Positions 1 to 7,506 of a DNA stretch of 64,000 nucleotides are shown here, one piece after another; position 1 is the stretch's first letter; the number at the start of each line of letters is the position of its first letter. Source of the DNA: JALYNX01 sp963724825 (GTDB lineage Bacteria > Actinomycetota > Acidimicrobiia > Spongiisociales > ZC4RG35); the NCBI GenBank assembly GCA_963724825.1, contig CAVRWT010000002.1, forward strand, positions 1-64,000, given 5' to 3'. The translations under genes and the position numbers were made by a program. Below the pieces are notes generated by a model. It made no database searches and was not told the origin of the DNA. It saw nothing but the letters and a program-made list of their open reading frames with translations.

Positions 1-105
1 TCATTTCGGCGTTAGCCCGGCAGCCTTAGTTCCAAACTCCGCTCCGCCTACCCTGTCCTCTGGAGTCCGCGACCAGGCTTTGCAACCACGTTTCCAACCC
101 ATCCC

Positions 106-178
106 GCCCTCGTAGCTCAGGGGATAGAGCACAGGTTTCCTAAACCTGGTGTCGGAGGTTCGAGTCCTCCCGAGGGCG
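106..178 (+). tRNA. tRNA-Arg (anticodon CCT)
   Basis: A 73-nt cloverleaf reads with a 7-bp acceptor stem (GCCCTCG/CGAGGGC) and a perfect 5-bp anticodon stem (CAGGT/ACCTG) around the loop TTCCTAA, giving anticodon CCT (reads AGG). The T arm GGAGG-TTCGAGT-CCTCC is complete; CCA is not encoded. The lipid kinase gene on the opposite strand ends inside it, and a damaged copy of its 3' part (from the anticodon stem on) lies 6.7 kb downstream. This marks the tRNA as a likely former integration site. The 105 bases to its left hold no gene I can support. Confidence 0.95.
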
Positions 179-1651
179 CCGACCGGCAGTGGCAGCCGTC
201 GCATGCGTAAGCGTTCCAACCCGGTGTCCGAGGAGCCACCCTGCGATGACATCGGTCGGGTGGTGCACTCCGGTGTAGACCCGAGAGAATCCGATCGCGG
301 CGGCGAGGGCATTGAGTGGGATCCGTAAAGCCGGATATGCCGCGCCCACGACGCGAGCGAACGCAGCGGCCGATGCGGTGTGGCCCGAGGGCATCGAAGA
401 CGAACCCGGCATCGGCAGACTTCGCGCCTCGGGCACCTTATCGGTCGGTCGCCGTCTCCGGAAGAGGCCCTTGGCCACCAGGTTGGCGAGAAACGAGGTG
501 ATCGCGACTGCCGCGAGGCCCTCCGCTGCGGTTCTACGGCCTTTCTTGCCGCCGGCGAGTGACATCGCAGCGGCCATTGCGATCCAGATCTTGGAGTGTG
601 ATGCTGCCTGCGACAACGCTGGCATGAGGCGGTCCATCGCAGGCGACTCCCATCCCGCTATCCGCTCGAACACCTCCTCGTCGAACTCGTCCAGCCGTCG
701 CAGCAGAGGCGACCTGGAGGTCACCTCATCGCGGCTCGGCAGGGTGGGCAGGCCGCTCAAATGGACGATTGCACGCTCGTTGAGTTGGTCGATCGACTCC
801 TTGAGACTCCTCGATTGGGTCTGTCTCGGGACGAGAACCCGGAGCGACTTCGGCGCGATCGCCACCTCGATGGGACTCCGAAACTCCCTCAGCTCTCCGT
901 CGACACCGACCTGGATGCTGGCAGCATCGGCGTGAACGGTGAGCTTCTGCGTGTCCCACCGGGAGAATGCTGCAGGCCCGCGGTTCAACCGCGATCGACG
1001 GTCGGCCACGATGATCCCCAGCATCCCGGTGTCGAGAGCTGGGCGTCTCGCGAAGTCAGGGGGCCCGATGAACCGGTAGGCGTTGTTCGAGAGGAGCAGC
1101 ACCTCGATGTCTGAGACGACGCGGCCGTCGGGCAAGGTGAGGGTGATCTGGGTTTCGAGATGACTAATCGTGTCGACCGCGGCATCTGCCATGCTCCGGG
1201 CTCGGTGGCTGCGGTACTCGGGGTCGGCAATAGCTCGGGGGTAAAGCCCGAAGGACACGTTGTTGAGGAAGATCTGCCCGGCCACGATGCCGACGTCGAT
1301 CAGCTGCTCGGAACCGTCGAGTGCGGCGTCGAGGGACTGCAGGGGATGGCTGCGATCAAGCCCGAGATCCATGGCGAAGTGGTTGCGGGTCCCCACCGGT
1401 ACACAGGAAAAGGGGACGCCCCGGGCCATCGCAACCTCGGCAACGATGGCCAGGGAACCGTCACCTCCAGCCATCATGAGGTGGTCGCACCCTCCATCCA
1501 CAATGTGGACTGCTAGCTCGGCGAGGTCGTCACCGGGCTGCATGGTCACGGTCTCGAGACCCAACCGTTGCGCTGTGCCCACCAGGTCGATGGCGGTGGC
1601 CCGGCCGTTGCCACTTCTCGGGTTCACGATCAGTACTGGATGTTCAGGCAC
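140..1651 (-). CDS. diacylglycerol/lipid kinase fused to PAP2 phosphatase
   Basis: A 503-aa two-domain protein. Residues 1-270 form a DAGK catalytic domain (NPRSGNGRA at 10-18, GGDGS near 62-66 for nucleotide binding). Residues about 340-480 form a PAP2 lipid phosphatase with all three signature motifs: K(x6)RP near 394-402, PSGH near 421, and SRVYTGVHHPTD near 456-466. Hydrophobic segments in the second half fit a membrane enzyme. Kinase and phosphatase in one chain suggest phospholipid or polyprenol-phosphate turnover; the substrate is not visible. The last dozen codons and the TAG stop are the antisense of tRNA-Arg, so the original 3' end was probably replaced at the island junction. Catalytic motifs are intact, so function is probably kept. 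Confidence 0.85.
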   Translation of the reverse strand: MPEHPVLIVNPRSGNGRATAIDLVGTAQRLGLETVTMQPGDDLAELAVHIVDGGCDHLMMAGGDGSLAIVAEVAMARGVPFSCVPVGTRNHFAMDLGLDRSHPLQSLDAALDGSEQLIDVGIVAGQIFLNNVSFGLYPRAIADPEYRSHRARSMADAAVDTISHLETQITLTLPDGRVVSDIEVLLLSNNAYRFIGPPDFARRPALDTGMLGIIVADRRSRLNRGPAAFSRWDTQKLTVHADAASIQVGVDGELREFRSPIEVAIAPKSLRVLVPRQTQSRSLKESIDQLNERAIVHLSGLPTLPSRDEVTSRSPLLRRLDEFDEEVFERIAGWESPAMDRLMPALSQAASHSKIWIAMAAAMSLAGGKKGRRTAAEGLAAVAITSFLANLVAKGLFRRRRPTDKVPEARSLPMPGSSSMPSGHTASAAAFARVVGAAYPALRIPLNALAAAIGFSRVYTGVHHPTDVIAGWLLGHRVGTLTHATAATAGRRPREDSNLRHQV

Positions 1652-1699
1652 GGCACTTTTCCTAGGACGAGGGCACCGTCATGCCGGTCCCGGCTGGGG

Positions 1700-2281
1700 T
1701 CATTCTGTCGGAATGGCGTCGGCGACGCTTCGCATCGTGAAGAAGGTCGCGATGTCGAGGAAGCCCCTCGTCATCGCCCAGATTCCCGCGAAGGTGATCA
1801 GTGCCGCTGCTTGGGTGATGAGGAACTGACCGGAGAGCCAGAACCCGAGCACCAACATCAGGAGCCCGGCCACCAGATTGAGCCACCAGAGGTCGGCGTA
1901 GTCGCGGGCGAGGAACGCCTCGACGATCCACATGACTCCGATGATCACGAACATGAAACCGAGAATATTGGCCATTGCGAAGAAGGTCCTCGTCGGATAG
2001 AAGAGGGCTACCACTCCTCCTGCAACGAGGAGCCCACCGAACACATACCAAAGCCATCGCATTCCGGCCGCAACGGGCGCAACGAAGAAATACTCGACTC
2101 CGGCGGCCACGAACATGGCGCCGGCTATGACGCCGACGGTCGCGGCCGATTCCGCGTCGAACTGAAGGATGATCAGCGAGATCAAGATCCACAGGGCTCC
2201 GGCGATGAGCCACAACCAGGAGGAGCGGGCGGTTTCGGTTCTCAACTGGTTACCGAGTGGAGCTGCGGTTGGTGTAGTCAT
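1700..2281 (-). CDS. HdeD/DUF308 family membrane protein
   Basis: A 193-aa polytopic protein with about six closely spaced hydrophobic helices separated by very short loops, the HdeD-type (DUF308) pattern. The helix pairs SSWLWLIAGALWILISLIIL and WWLNLVAGLLMLVLGFWL are characteristic. The start at 2281 leaves a short polar N-terminus. HdeD proteins are membrane stress proteins of unclear biochemistry. It lies about 50 bases from the lipid kinase/PAP2 gene and about 110 bases after the coiled-coil gene, all on the minus strand, so one transcript is possible. Confidence 0.75.
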   Translation of the reverse strand: MTTPTAAPLGNQLRTETARSSWLWLIAGALWILISLIILQFDAESAATVGVIAGAMFVAAGVEYFFVAPVAAGMRWLWYVFGGLLVAGGVVALFYPTRTFFAMANILGFMFVIIGVMWIVEAFLARDYADLWWLNLVAGLLMLVLGFWLSGQFLITQAAALITFAGIWAMTRGFLDIATFFTMRSVADAIPTE

Positions 2282-2392
2282 AGGTCTTATCCTTTCATCT
2301 GGCCGGGTCTGACCAACCCCAGCTGTTACTTGCAACCCGTCCCCCGGCGCCCTGTGCTCTCGCACAGTGAGCGCCGGGTCGGGTTTGGCTTC

Positions 2393-2818
2393 TCAGACCG
2401 AGGTCAGCTCGTTGGCCCGGGCCCGCGCCGCGATGTACTCCATCACGGCCGCGTCGGCCTCAGCCACAGCCAGCAATGCGAACTCGGTTGCGTCGTACGC
2501 GTAGCTCTCTGCCCAGTCGGCAGAGACTTCAGCGTCTTTCGCCTCGATCGTGTGGACGCCCTTCTGGACGTTGGAGCGCATCTTGTCCCGGACACTCTTC
2601 AGAGAGTCCTTGGCACCGCTCCACGCTGCCTGTGCGTCCTCGGACATCGCAGTCATCTGCGTAGAGAACGCCTCCTGTTGCTCCTTGAGCCGGGCCTGAG
2701 CCTCGGCGACCTTCTCGTCTCGCTTCTCGGCGGCCTCCTCATGGGCCGCGTCGGCGCGACGCTCGATGGCTGCGGCACGGTCGGCAAGTAGCCTCAGTTG
2801 CTCTGACAGCTTGGTCAT
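2393..2818 (-). CDS. coiled-coil protein of unknown function
   Basis: A 141-aa acidic, Ala/Glu/Lys-rich protein without signal peptide or membrane helix. Residues 1-90 are almost uninterrupted heptad-like helix (LSEQLRLLADRAAAIERRAD and onward); residues 95-141 form a second Ala-rich helix. An AAGGAGAAGGAG purine run just upstream of the ATG at 2818 supports the start. I do not recognise the family beyond a coiled coil. It is divergent from the TetR gene at 3175, and the shared 356-bp gap carries a strong palindrome, so it is the most likely target of that regulator. Confidence 0.6.
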   Translation of the reverse strand: MTKLSEQLRLLADRAAAIERRADAAHEEAAEKRDEKVAEAQARLKEQQEAFSTQMTAMSEDAQAAWSGAKDSLKSVRDKMRSNVQKGVHTIEAKDAEVSADWAESYAYDATEFALLAVAEADAAVMEYIAARARANELTSV

Positions 2819-3013
2819 CTCCTTCTCCTTTCCCTTTCGGTGTTGCTCTCGCCGTGATCCTTGATCACGACTCCTCCTACATGCAGACCGGCCCCCCGGG
2901 GTTTGCAGCCGAATCCGCCTTCAGTAGCGATTCCATATCTATGTCCTGTCCATTCGCTAGAGCCTTTGGACCCCTCTTGGGTTTCCATGCGATGAAGGGG
3001 AACTTATCACTAC

Positions 3014-3049
3014 ATCAGTTTGTCTGATAGTATCATCAGAATGACTGAT
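3014..3049. promoter_or_regulatory. 36-bp imperfect palindrome, probable TetR operator
   Basis: Two nested inverted repeats share one centre at 3031/3032: outer arms ATCAGT (3014-3019) and ACTGAT (3044-3049), inner arms CTGAT (3024-3028) and ATCAG (3035-3039). The site sits in the 356-bp gap between the divergent coiled-coil and TetR genes, in an AT-rich patch unlike its surroundings. Symmetric operators in divergent gaps are the rule for TetR autoregulation. I see nothing else in this gap. Confidence 0.65.
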
Positions 3050-3174
3050 ATGTCAATAAGCAATTTGAGTCGGGGGTGTGGACCAGGTCGTTTGGTCCCG
3101 GGCCGCATCTGTCCTGGTCAGGTTGGGAGACTGCGAAACTCAAGAGATGGACGGGCAACTTGCGCACTGGAAAC

Positions 3175-3834
3175 ATGTGGGTTACCCCCATCGAGATCAG
3201 GGCGGAATCGACCAGGAGTGACCGAGCGATGGTGACCCGCGAGCGTTTGATCGAAGCGAGCATCGATGTCTTCTCCCACCACGGGTTCGACGGCACATCT
3301 CTGTCGGCTATCGCCAAGGAGGCAGGAGTCACCCAGCCAACTCTGAACTACCACTTCGGAACGAAGCGAGAGCTGTATCAGGACGTCGTCAGACATTGCG
3401 GCTCGCAATGGGTCTCAGCCATCGACGTCGGGGACGATCTCCGGGATCTGTCCAAACTCGACTTGCTCAGAGTGGTGTTGAGACGGCTCGGGCAGGTCAT
3501 TGTGGGTCAGGAGGTAATCACCAGACTCATGTTGCAGGCGTCGATGCACCCGATGTTCGAAGGAGAGGTGGAAGAGGCGCTTCGCCCTGGAGTGGAGGCG
3601 CTGACGGGCCTACTGGAAGACCTGATGGCCGCAGGAACCCTTCGCGAGGTCCCGCCATATGTGTTCATCAGCATGTTTGTCGACGTGCTGATCACAACCG
3701 CAGGCGTAGAGCGGGTGAAGAGCCCTCTGTACGGAGCGGACTTCTCCGATCCAGCTGTGCTCGACACGCTGATTGGACACTTGATCGACATGCTGCTCGC
3801 CGCGACGATGCAGACCCCACCCGAGGGGGAGTGA
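3175..3834 (+). CDS. TetR/AcrR family transcriptional regulator
   Basis: About 219 aa. The N-terminal helix-turn-helix is clear (RERLIEASIDVFSHHGFDG, then SLSAIAKEAGVTQPTLNYHF and KRELYQDV), followed by an all-helical ligand/dimer domain of about 150 residues. The frame is open upstream; ATG 3175 or the later ATG at 3229 are the plausible starts, and a start at 3076 would give an unusually long basic tail. It is divergent from the coiled-coil/HdeD/lipid-kinase genes with a 36-bp palindrome between, suggesting autorepression and control of those envelope genes. The ligand is unknown. Confidence 0.8.
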   Translation: MWVTPIEIRAESTRSDRAMVTRERLIEASIDVFSHHGFDGTSLSAIAKEAGVTQPTLNYHFGTKRELYQDVVRHCGSQWVSAIDVGDDLRDLSKLDLLRVVLRRLGQVIVGQEVITRLMLQASMHPMFEGEVEEALRPGVEALTGLLEDLMAAGTLREVPPYVFISMFVDVLITTAGVERVKSPLYGADFSDPAVLDTLIGHLIDMLLAATMQTPPEGE

Positions 3835-3902
3835 TCGACGAGGACTGAGGTCAGAGCCGGGCCTCTAAGACGCGCAGCGCGGGTTCCAGGACCGGCGGCT
3901 TC

Positions 3903-4484
3903 TCAACCGTGCGCTTCGATCAGGGTTCCTGCGGTGGCGGCCAGGCCGGTGGCTGGATTCCGCGGACCGTACATGCGGGCTGCCACCCAGGCGCCGTCCA
4001 TGAGCAGCAGGAGGCTATCGGCGAGCCTCTCGGGGTCGCGCAGCCCCGCCTCCTGAGCGAGCCGAGCGAACCGGTCACGCACCGTTCTCTTGTGAGCCAG
4101 GGCGGCCTGATGGCCGGGATGGTCACGGTCGGGGAACTCGGCGGCCGTGCCCTGAAAGGTGCATCCCAGACACTCGGGGTTGGTCGCCACCTTCTCGATC
4201 GCCTCGAACATGCCGACCAGCTTCTGTTTCGGATTGTCGAGATGGGCGACGGCCCCGTCAAGCCACTCCCAATACTGACGGTCGGATTCCTCGAGGTAGG
4301 CGACGATGAGGTCGTCCTTGGAGGGGAAGTGCCGGTAGAGGCTCATCTTCGCCACCCCGGCTTCGGCGATGATGGTGTCGATCCCAACCGCTCGGAACCC
4401 GTCCCGATAGAAGAGGCGCTGCGCCGTCTCCAGGATGCGTTGTCGGACCGGCAGATCCTGGGTGGTAGTCATCAGGATTGACAT
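3903..4484 (-). CDS. TetR/AcrR family transcriptional regulator
   Basis: About 193 aa with an N-terminal TetR helix-turn-helix (RQRILETAQRLFYRDGFRAV, then GVAKMSLYRHFPSKDDLI) and a C-terminal helical domain of the kind found in regulators of small oxidoreductase genes. A Cys pair sits in NPECLGCTF near residue 112. The start is 4484, or 4472 for a shorter form. It is divergent from the F420-type oxidoreductase cluster at 4551-6005, and two palindromes lie in the gap, so it probably represses that cluster and itself. Confidence 0.82.
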   Translation of the reverse strand: MSILMTTTQDLPVRQRILETAQRLFYRDGFRAVGIDTIIAEAGVAKMSLYRHFPSKDDLIVAYLEESDRQYWEWLDGAVAHLDNPKQKLVGMFEAIEKVATNPECLGCTFQGTAAEFPDRDHPGHQAALAHKRTVRDRFARLAQEAGLRDPERLADSLLLLMDGAWVAARMYGPRNPATGLAATAGTLIEAHG

Positions 4485-4486
4485 GA

Positions 4487-4532
4487 TACAGACCTGTCTG
4501 TACCTTTCAAGGATTGATAGACGGACCTGTCT
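4487..4532. promoter_or_regulatory. paired operator sites for the divergent TetR
   Basis: Site 1 at 4487-4502 is TACAGAC-N2-GTCTGTA, a perfect inverted repeat. Site 2 at 4519-4532 is AGACGGACCTGTCT, a weaker palindrome sharing the stretch GACCTGTCT with site 1. Site 1 lies immediately upstream of the TetR start at 4484 and both precede the divergent oxidoreductase genes, which fits autorepression plus control of the cluster. Confidence 0.65.
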
Positions 4533-4550
4533 CATTTGGAGGGAAATGAC

Positions 4551-4697
4551 ATGAGGATCGGAGTGCTGGGCACCGGCCCTGTGGGCCAGACGGCTGGGCC
4601 CGAGTCGGTTGACTTCGGCCATGACCGGACCGTCGAAACGAGAAGCGTGGAAGCGGCGATGCACCCCCCTACGTTCAACATCGAGGTGGTCCGATGA
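4551..4697 (+). pseudogene. 48-codon remnant of an NAD(P)-binding (F420-reductase-like) gene
   Basis: A short open frame begins MRIGVLGTGPVGQT, the Rossmann nucleotide-binding start typical of NADPH:F420 reductase-like proteins. It jumps within a few residues to a tail ending FNIEVVR, which resembles the C-terminal strand of the same kind of protein. The roughly 150 residues expected between are missing, so the gene looks collapsed by an internal deletion. GGAGGGAAATGAC precedes the ATG, and the frame ends in an ATGA overlap with the next gene. It may now act only as a translated leader for the oxidoreductase. Confidence 0.55.
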
Positions 4698-5602
4698 GGT
4701 TCGGACTCCAGGTCTACTCCTTCACCTGGCCGGGCGGTCCGGAGGCGATCGGCCCCACCCTCGCCCGGGTGGTGCGCTCAGCCGACGAGGCCGGATTCGA
4801 CTCGATCTGGGTGATGGACCATTTCTGGCAGATCGGTGGACCGGGCTCGGAAACCGAACCGATGCTCGAGGGCTGGACCGCCCTCGGGTTCATGGCCGCA
4901 CACACCCAACGGGCCCGCCTTGGGTTGATGGTCGGCGGGGTCCACTACCGCAGCCCGGGGCTGTGGGTGAAGGCCGCCACCACCCTCGACGTGCTCTCAG
5001 GGGGCCGGGCCTGGCTTGGCCTCGGCGCCGGATGGAACCAGGCGGAGTCAGTAGGCCTGGGCTTTCCCTTCCCCGAGACCAAGGCCAGATTCGAGATGCT
5101 CGAAGACACCCTGCAGATCGCCAACCACATGTTCGACGGAGAACGAGGAAGCGAAACACGGTTCGAAGGCCACCGGTTCACCGCCGAGCGTCTCCTCAAC
5201 GTGCCCCAGTCGATCTCCCGACCCAGGGTGCCGATCATGATCGGCGGCGGTGGCGAGAAGAAGACGCTGCGTCTGGTGGCTCGTTACGCCGACGCCTCCA
5301 ACCTCTTTGGTGATCCCGACCAGCTCCGTCACAAGTACCGGATCCTCGCCGAGCATTGCGAGGCGGTAGGACGCCCTTACGAGGAGATCGAGCGCACCAC
5401 CCTGCAGTCGGTGAGCCTGTTCAGTTCGAACGCCTGGAGGTCCACCACGGAATCCGCCGACCAGCTCGTGGAGAGGTTCGGTCGTCTTGGCGACGCCGGG
5501 GTGCAGCAAGTGATCGTCAACACCGCTGACGTCCACAATCCCGACGCAATCGAGCTGCTGGCAACCGAGGTCATGCCGCAACTCGCCGAGTCGCGAAGCT
5601 GA
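4694..5602 (+). CDS. LLM class (F420-type) oxidoreductase
   Basis: 302 aa, the usual length for a luciferase-like monooxygenase/F420-dependent reductase TIM barrel. Family segments visible include DEAGFDSIWVMDHFWQ near residue 35, LGLMVGGVHYRSPGLWVK, SGGRAWLGLGAGWNQAE and RVPIMIGGGGEKKTLRL. The cofactor could be F420 or FMN; F420 is favoured because an F420-type DUF385 gene follows and an F420-reductase-like remnant precedes. The start overlaps the remnant by ATGA, so the two are translationally coupled. Control by the divergent TetR at 3903-4484 is likely. Confidence 0.85.
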   Translation: MRFGLQVYSFTWPGGPEAIGPTLARVVRSADEAGFDSIWVMDHFWQIGGPGSETEPMLEGWTALGFMAAHTQRARLGLMVGGVHYRSPGLWVKAATTLDVLSGGRAWLGLGAGWNQAESVGLGFPFPETKARFEMLEDTLQIANHMFDGERGSETRFEGHRFTAERLLNVPQSISRPRVPIMIGGGGEKKTLRLVARYADASNLFGDPDQLRHKYRILAEHCEAVGRPYEEIERTTLQSVSLFSSNAWRSTTESADQLVERFGRLGDAGVQQVIVNTADVHNPDAIELLATEVMPQLAESRS

Positions 5603-5610
5603 CGGTGATT

Positions 5611-6005
5611 ATGTCCACGGACCTCGATCGCCACTTGGTGATCGCCCTGACCACGGTGGGCAGAGTGAGCGGCCGTCCTCACACCATCGAAATCTGGTTC
5701 GCACAACACGGGTGGAGCCTCTACCTGCTCTCCGGTGGCGGGACCCATTCCGACTGGGTTCGCAACCTGACCCGCACCCCGGCGTAAGGGTTCGCGTCGG
5801 CGCCGACGGGTACACAGGGACCGCTCGCATCGTGTCCGATCCGGAGGAGGATCGACTCGCCCGGGATGCTGTCCACGACAAGTACGCCGCCCGCTACTCC
5901 GGTGACCTCACCTCGTGGCGGGAGACCGCACTCCCCATAGCCGCCGATCTCGACAAATGGGAGGTCGATCCGGGCTCAGTTGCGAGTCGGCTTTCAGTTC
6001 CATAA
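5611..6005 (+). CDS. DUF385/nitroreductase-family deazaflavin-type protein, frameshifted
   Basis: The N-terminal half contains ALTTVGRVSGRPHTIEIWF and GGTHSDWVRNL, the split-barrel pattern of F420H2-dependent DUF385 (Ddn-like) reductases. It hits TAA near 5787, while the next frame continues without a gap as VRVRVGADGYTGTARIV to a stop at 6005. Adding one base near 5785 (TPAVRVRV) restores about 131 aa. It follows the LLM oxidoreductase by a few bases, so both probably serve one F420-linked redox job. ATG 5611 is preferred; GTG 5605 is possible. The frameshift is more likely a sequence error than decay because both halves are well conserved. Confidence 0.7.
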
Positions 6006-6118
6006 GAGGGCTTTGACTCTGAGTGCTATCGACGGCCGGGAGGGACTTCGTCGTCGATTATCGGGCTCGTTTGGCTTGGCGCTCCTGGCCTGTGGCCTTT
6101 GCGAGATCTCGTGCGAGA

Positions 6119-6604
6119 TCACTCCGAGTGTGATGGACGCCCGCGGTCGTCGCTGTGATCCCCTCGGGAGCGTGTGAGGAAGTGCACCTCCTTGGTCAGT
6201 TTCAGTATCTGCCTCGAGAGGTCGAGCAGCTCGTTGTTCTGTTCCTCTTCCTCCTGAACCGTGGTCCACTGCTGATCGGCGACCACCTGGCGCTTGGCGT
6301 CGGCGCGGTTTTGCGAGATCAGGACGAAGGTGGAGAGGAAGATCGCTTCGAGCGAAACGATCATCGTCAAGAGACCGTAGGGGTAGGCCTCTATGCCCAG
6401 GCCGATCCATAAGCCGAACCAGACGACGTGAATGTATACGAAGCGCATCGAACCCGAGAAGGCAGTGACCCGGTCCGCGAACCTGTTCTCCCTTGACTTG
6501 GCGCGCTCCCGGGCGTGCTCCAGAAGAGCTGGGTTCGGTTTGCGGATGGTCCCGTGGCTGGGTGCGGGGTCGGCCGCGGTTTGTGATCCGTCTTGGATTG
6601 ACAT
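6119..6604 (-). CDS. DUF1003 family membrane protein
   Basis: 161 aa with a basic N-terminal helix (residues 30-45), two membrane helices around MRFVYIHVVWFGLWIGLGIE and LLTMIVSLEAIFLSTFVLIS, then the DUF1003 signature SQNRADAKRQ and a C-terminal helical tail with an EEEEQNNELLDLSRQ coiled coil. DUF1003 proteins are small inner-membrane proteins of unknown function. The start at 6604 is preceded by AAAGGAGAC. It is convergent with the DUF385 gene and is the last gene inside the tRNA-Arg-flanked segment. Confidence 0.8.
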   Translation of the reverse strand: MSIQDGSQTAADPAPSHGTIRKPNPALLEHARERAKSRENRFADRVTAFSGSMRFVYIHVVWFGLWIGLGIEAYPYGLLTMIVSLEAIFLSTFVLISQNRADAKRQVVADQQWTTVQEEEEQNNELLDLSRQILKLTKEVHFLTRSRGDHSDDRGRPSHSE

Positions 6605-6920
6605 CGAGTCTCCTTTCGCCAGGGCGTGGACCCTATGCCCTGCAAGGGTTTCTCGCTTGTTGGAAACTCTGGGCCACTCTTCCGTCCGATGTCCACACAT
6701 CCATCTCGGGAGCCAGCAATAGGTCGTCAGAGGAGCCGCAGACGCCATCTCAGAGTCCCGATACCGAGGTGTCAGGAGCCGTGCCTCATCGGAAAACGTG
6801 CAACTGCATCCGGTGGCGATGAACCGCTGGCGGTCGCGAGCATCTCCTCAATCCAAGTTGCGGCGAAGAGAAGCGACCCTCTTGAAGAAGCCGCCGGCCT
6901 CGGAGACCCCGAATCCGCAG

Positions 6921-6968
6921 CAGGTTTCCTAAACCTGTGTCGGAGGTTCGAGTCCTCCCCGAGGGCGC
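6921..6968 (+). repeat. decayed copy of the 3' part of tRNA-Arg (putative att scar)
   Basis: These 48 bases match 132-179 of the tRNA-Arg gene from the anticodon stem to the 3' end, in the same orientation, with one base missing (after 6937) and one extra C (near 6959). The upstream tRNA half is absent. A 3'-part tRNA copy downstream of the intact gene is the geometry left by tyrosine-recombinase integration. The rest of the 6605-7008 gap holds no gene, promoter or integrase I can support. Confidence 0.8.
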
Positions 6969-7008
6969 TGACCCCAGTTTCTCCTTGTGACTGCGTAGCT
7001 TCGGATGC

Positions 7009-7446
7009 GTGCGCAGCGAGCTCCTCTATACGACAGAGCAGGGGTACATCTCCGACACGATCGAAACTGTGGAGTTATTCGACGGGGCGCTTCTGCAGAT
7101 GATCGGAAGAGGCGAAGGATCGGTGGTCTGGGCCGGAGCTCGCGGGACGATCGAGTGGACGAATTTCCCTCAGCGACGGCCTGACGAGGTCTACTTGCCC
7201 GACTTCACCGGGGTAATCCGCCTCGCCAGCCACGAGCGTCCGGTCATGTATCGGATGCACGGAATAAGTCTCATGCCCGACGATCGAGATCGTCGGCTAT
7301 TCGCTGGTCCTGTTCGTTGGTACACCGATGATCCAGACCTGCTTTGGCTCAACGACCGGTGGGGATACGAAGAAGGAGAACTCGACCGCAAGACACTGCG
7401 CTTCCGTACAAAGGCATACGTTCTCCACGCAGAACCACCCGGCTAG
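7009..7446 (+). CDS. DUF3237-like small protein
   Basis: 145 aa, soluble, no signal peptide. The pattern GRGEGSVVWAGARGTIEW, YLPDFTGVIRLA, MHGISLMPD and FAGPVRWYTDDPDLLWLNDRWGYEEGE resembles the beta-barrel DUF3237 family, including the characteristic T-x-D-P-x-x-x-WLN element near the C-terminus. The start is a GTG at 7009; no strong ribosome-binding site is seen. It stands alone just outside the tRNA-Arg scar. No function is known for the family. An unrelated beta-barrel fold remains possible. Confidence 0.6.
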   Translation: MRSELLYTTEQGYISDTIETVELFDGALLQMIGRGEGSVVWAGARGTIEWTNFPQRRPDEVYLPDFTGVIRLASHERPVMYRMHGISLMPDDRDRRLFAGPVRWYTDDPDLLWLNDRWGYEEGELDRKTLRFRTKAYVLHAEPPG

Positions 7447-7506
7447 CCAGCGGTCGGCTGACAAGACCGGCGTTTCAGAACACCAATCCTTGTGGAGCTA
7501 GCGGAA

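Noticed and set aside
1..115. Open frame entering from the left edge and ending on the tRNA-Arg TAG (bases 8-10)
   Set aside because: It would mimic the rlmB and nuclease cases, but only about 38 codons are visible and the translation looks random.
1568..2791. 407-codon open frame on the plus strand
   Set aside because: Antisense to the HdeD-like and coiled-coil genes; low-complexity charged translation without a domain.
179..6920. Active mobile element
   Set aside because: No integrase, transposase or replication gene is visible and the second tRNA copy is decayed; only a scar can be claimed.
6626..7102. 158-codon frame across the att scar
   Set aside because: Runs through the tRNA fragment, has no family features and random-looking composition.
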